This document shows positions 33,809-35,741 of a DNA stretch of 35,741 nt, one piece after another. This DNA is from Alphaproteobacteria bacterium (GTDB lineage: Bacteria; Pseudomonadota; Alphaproteobacteria; CAAHEQ01; UBA3637). Where the stretch lies: the NCBI GenBank assembly GCA_015062395.1, contig SUUS01000012.1, positions 1 to 35,741 of the forward strand, in the 5' to 3' direction. A model generated the notes under the pieces. That model was not told the origin of the DNA. It was given only the letters and a program-made list of their open reading frames with translations, and searched no databases. The position numbers and the translations under genes were made by a program. How positions within the stretch are numbered: position 1 is the first letter of the stretch; each line of letters opens with the position of its first letter.

Positions 33809-35059
33809 ATGGATGAACATCAAGTTGATAGTTTGATTAGTGAAATAGAAGCCGAAATGGAATTTATACGTGTTTCGGAAATGGAACCCGTCGCGTTAAC
33901 TTCTTCTCAAGAAGATTACATTAAAAGCTTGTCAGAAGAAAAAAGACAAGAAGTAAAAGAACGTCTTTTAAAAGAAAAAAAAGAAGAAAAAAAAGCGCGT
34001 ATAGCACTATTAGTCAGCGCTATTGAAGACAGAATTGCATCATCTGACTTACCTACTGGAACAAAGTCAGAGCTTTTATCTGCTATAAATAATACAAAAG
34101 ATACCGATTGGAAAGTTTCTGCTCAAACGTTGGGAAAAATCAACGAAATCAAAGAAGAAGAAAATACAAAAGAAGAACGTCTAAAAAAAGAAAAAGCGAA
34201 CGCAGAAAAAAATAATGAAGATGATTTAGCTTCTGTTGGCGCAGCAGCAATCACAGCAACGGCTGCTGTTGTTGTTGCTGATTTAATTACCCCCCAACCA
34301 AAAGAAAATGGGCTCTACCAAGCTGAAGAAGATCAAATCTTTACCTTTACTCCAAACAAACCATCCATTTTTTCTGTGGCTGGAATCCATATGCTTTCTG
34401 ATAATGTTTCTCCTGAACGGTTAGAAAAAATGGAAAATGTAAAAAAGAAAGCCATCAAGAAAATGCATAAGGATCCTAAAACTGTATCCATTGAAGAAAT
34501 TAAAGAAAGTAATGTTCTTACGCCAATGGAAAAGAAAGTAGCTGAAGCGATGGTTGTAGAACAAAATCCTGCTCTAAAAAAGGATAAAGAATTTGAAGCT
34601 GAAACCGTACAAAATAAAGCTACTTTAAAGTCGATTGCAAGACAACAGCGCAAAATAACTAAAAAGGCTCATCCTGATAAAGGTAAACCTGAAAACAGAC
34701 CCAATTATCAAGGTGGCGAAGCAATAGCTATGGCTCGTGTAAAAAAGATTAAACAATCGGCTGGAACGTCTTTAACTATCGATGAAATCAAAGAACGGTT
34801 GCCTGTTCCATTAAGAAAGTATTACGAAACTGTTATGCAAAGAGAACATCCAGAATACTATGCAGAACGGAAAAAAGCTGCAGAAAAAAGAGAAACCATA
34901 GCTAAAATTCGTATTCAGAAAAAGTTATATCGAAAAGGATTGATGAAAAAAGAAAATCAAGACGAAAACCAAGATGGAAATGACCTGACTGCTGTTGCAA
35001 GTCGAAACCTGAATATGAATTTAGCAGCAATGAATATGCGTAAAAAAACAGTTGCATAA
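33809..35059 (+). CDS. Charged protein with internal duplication, unrecognised
   Basis: 416 residues; AAAGGAG 8 nt before the ATG makes the start firm. Residues 40-135 are Lys/Glu-rich coiled coil. Residues 142-160 are a short Ala/Val-rich hydrophobic stretch (AAAITATAAVVVADLI) that could be one membrane helix or a packed helix. Two related units lie further on: 208-257 (VKKKAIKKM...SIEEIKESNVLTPMEKKVAEAM) and 308-354 (VKKIKQSAG...TIDEIKERLPVPLRKYYETVM). Both have the form V-K-K...(S/T)-I-x-E-I-K-E...P-x-x-K, so they look like an ancient duplication. The tail is basic and Asn/Met-rich. No known family recognised; its partner gene upstream is of the same style. Confidence 0.65.
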   Translation: MDEHQVDSLISEIEAEMEFIRVSEMEPVALTSSQEDYIKSLSEEKRQEVKERLLKEKKEEKKARIALLVSAIEDRIASSDLPTGTKSELLSAINNTKDTDWKVSAQTLGKINEIKEEENTKEERLKKEKANAEKNNEDDLASVGAAAITATAAVVVADLITPQPKENGLYQAEEDQIFTFTPNKPSIFSVAGIHMLSDNVSPERLEKMENVKKKAIKKMHKDPKTVSIEEIKESNVLTPMEKKVAEAMVVEQNPALKKDKEFEAETVQNKATLKSIARQQRKITKKAHPDKGKPENRPNYQGGEAIAMARVKKIKQSAGTSLTIDEIKERLPVPLRKYYETVMQREHPEYYAERKKAAEKRETIAKIRIQKKLYRKGLMKKENQDENQDGNDLTAVASRNLNMNLAAMNMRKKTVA

Positions 35060-35074
35060 TACAAATAAGATAAG

Positions 35075-35099
35075 AACCACCAGCCTAGCTGGTGGTTTT
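35075..35099 (+). terminator. Terminator of the coiled-coil gene pair
   Basis: A 10-bp stem AACCACCAGC / GCTGGTGGTT with a 3-nt loop, then TT, 15 bp after the stop codon at 35059. Confidence 0.8.
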
Positions 35100-35107
35100 C
35101 ATATTAT

Positions 35108-35134
35108 AAAAAACAGGGGCCATAATAGCCCCTG
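35108..35134 (-). terminator. Terminator of the Cys-pair protein gene
   Basis: A 7-bp GC-rich stem CAGGGGC / GCCCCTG with a 7-nt loop, followed on the minus strand by six T residues (35113-35108). It faces the terminator at 35075-35099. Confidence 0.8.
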
Positions 35135-35156
35135 CCTAACTTTTTCTATAATTCAT

Positions 35157-35741
35157 TTAACATGATTTACCGTTACTTGGATCCCCACTATCAGAACAAC
35201 GACAGTCTTCAAAGACAACCTGCCCATTAACTTCAGCCCCATAACAATACTTGTTACCTTCATACCTTCCGTATTCTGTAGATGAACCATTATAATTTAC
35301 AGACCAGTTATTGGCACAGTAAAAAGCATTGCCATTCTTTTGTACAGATGCATCTGCATCAATGGTATAGTGGCTTGGTGAATAAGCTTGAAAACTACCA
35401 CCAGACGCTGCAACACAACATACTCCGTTTACAGCTCCAACAGGATTTGGATTACGATAATCTTCAACAACAACCATTCCTGTGCCATCAATAGATGGAA
35501 ATGAGGAATAAAGTTCAACTGATTGACAACAAACGTTATTTTGAGGATTGTCATATCCATCTAGATAATTAGGGACACTTTTATAGCCCGTTGGACAACA
35601 AGTATAATAAGGATTTGTTTCATTAGAATAAACCGTTCCATCACAACAAAGGGCACTTTCTCCATCTGGCGTATAAGCATCTTGATACGAATCTTTATAT
35701 GTTTTCTTTGGACAACAAATTTCGCGACCATTAAATCCTCG
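35157..35741 (-). CDS. Cysteine-pair-rich protein, 3' part only
   Basis: The frame is open from the window edge (35741) to the TAA at 35157, about 194 codons, with the 5' part outside. An internal ATG at 35477 is not the start, because the same frame continues upstream with the same composition. The protein is rich in Cys, Tyr, Asn, Gly and Asp. Cys-Cys pairs recur: ICCP, LCCD, TCCP, VCCQ and VCCV, spaced 23, 16, 23 and 37 residues. Single and C-x-C cysteines (CRCSDSGDPSNGKSC) end the chain. Such a pattern implies disulfides and so export to periplasm or surface. No family recognised; a repetitive surface or adhesin-like protein is a guess. Confidence 0.8.
   Translation of the reverse strand, partial: RGFNGREICCPKKTYKDSYQDAYTPDGESALCCDGTVYSNETNPYYTCCPTGYKSVPNYLDGYDNPQNNVCCQSVELYSSFPSIDGTGMVVVEDYRNPNPVGAVNGVCCVAASGGSFQAYSPSHYTIDADASVQKNGNAFYCANNWSVNYNGSSTEYGRYEGNKYCYGAEVNGQVVFEDCRCSDSGDPSNGKSC

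Noticed and set aside
34672-34685. HPDKG in the 416-residue protein as a DnaJ J-domain
   Set aside because: Only the tripeptide and nearby basic residues fit; the conserved Tyr-x-x-Leu start and the spacing of the other helices are not seen.

Overview
The window looks like chromosomal DNA from an AT-rich, anaerobic, uncultured alphaproteobacterium, possibly one of the small-genome gut-associated lineages; this placement is inference from gene content and no rRNA is present. The signs of Alphaproteobacteria are the lepB-rnc-era-recO order, an F0-only ATP synthase cluster (atpI-atpB-atpE-b'-b) without F1 genes, and the sequence flavour of the c subunit and b' subunit. The signs of an anaerobe are a Na+-translocating oxaloacetate decarboxylase and a trimeric NAD-linked [FeFe] hydrogenase.

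Layout. Positions 1-273 hold no protein gene but contain a REP-like palindrome and, on the minus strand, a promoter, a 5' hairpin and a strong terminator that together look like a roughly 95-nt small RNA. From 274 to 15152 every gene is on the minus strand: a TPR-methyltransferase, oadB-oadA-oadG, an M16 peptidase, a secreted Cys-cluster protein, rsmE, a HATPase-receiver-PP2C regulator, the F0 ATP synthase operon headed by a DsbA-like protein, dciA and tgt. From 15234 to 18237 lepB-rnc-era-recO run on the plus strand. A DUF2934/histone-like protein, a CorA/ZntB-type transporter and a hemolysin III-type membrane protein follow on the minus strand. From 20510 a perfect consensus promoter drives two tandem paralogues with an HNH-like signature, which meet lptB tail to tail.

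The envelope block lptB, a fused lptC-lptA, kdsD and rnd (minus strand) is followed by tRNA-Leu(CAG), an isolated VirD4/TraG coupling protein, and a pentapeptide-repeat protein that appears to be translated from a leaderless mRNA. The [FeFe] hydrogenase operon (hndA-hndC-hndD type) occupies 28908-32951. The right end has two unrecognised coiled-coil proteins from their own promoter, facing the 3' end of a large cysteine-pair-rich protein that runs off the window.

How it fits together. Oxaloacetate decarboxylation would export Na+, the hydrogenase would dispose of reducing equivalents from NADH as H2, and an F-type ATPase with an aberrant c subunit would couple the ion gradient to ATP. The points most worth a second look are the candidate small RNA whose loop can pair with the oadA ribosome-binding site, the HNH-like paralogue pair, the glycine-motif-less c subunit, the LptC-LptA fusion and the cysteine-pair protein. 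All functions are read from motifs by eye; no database search was run.
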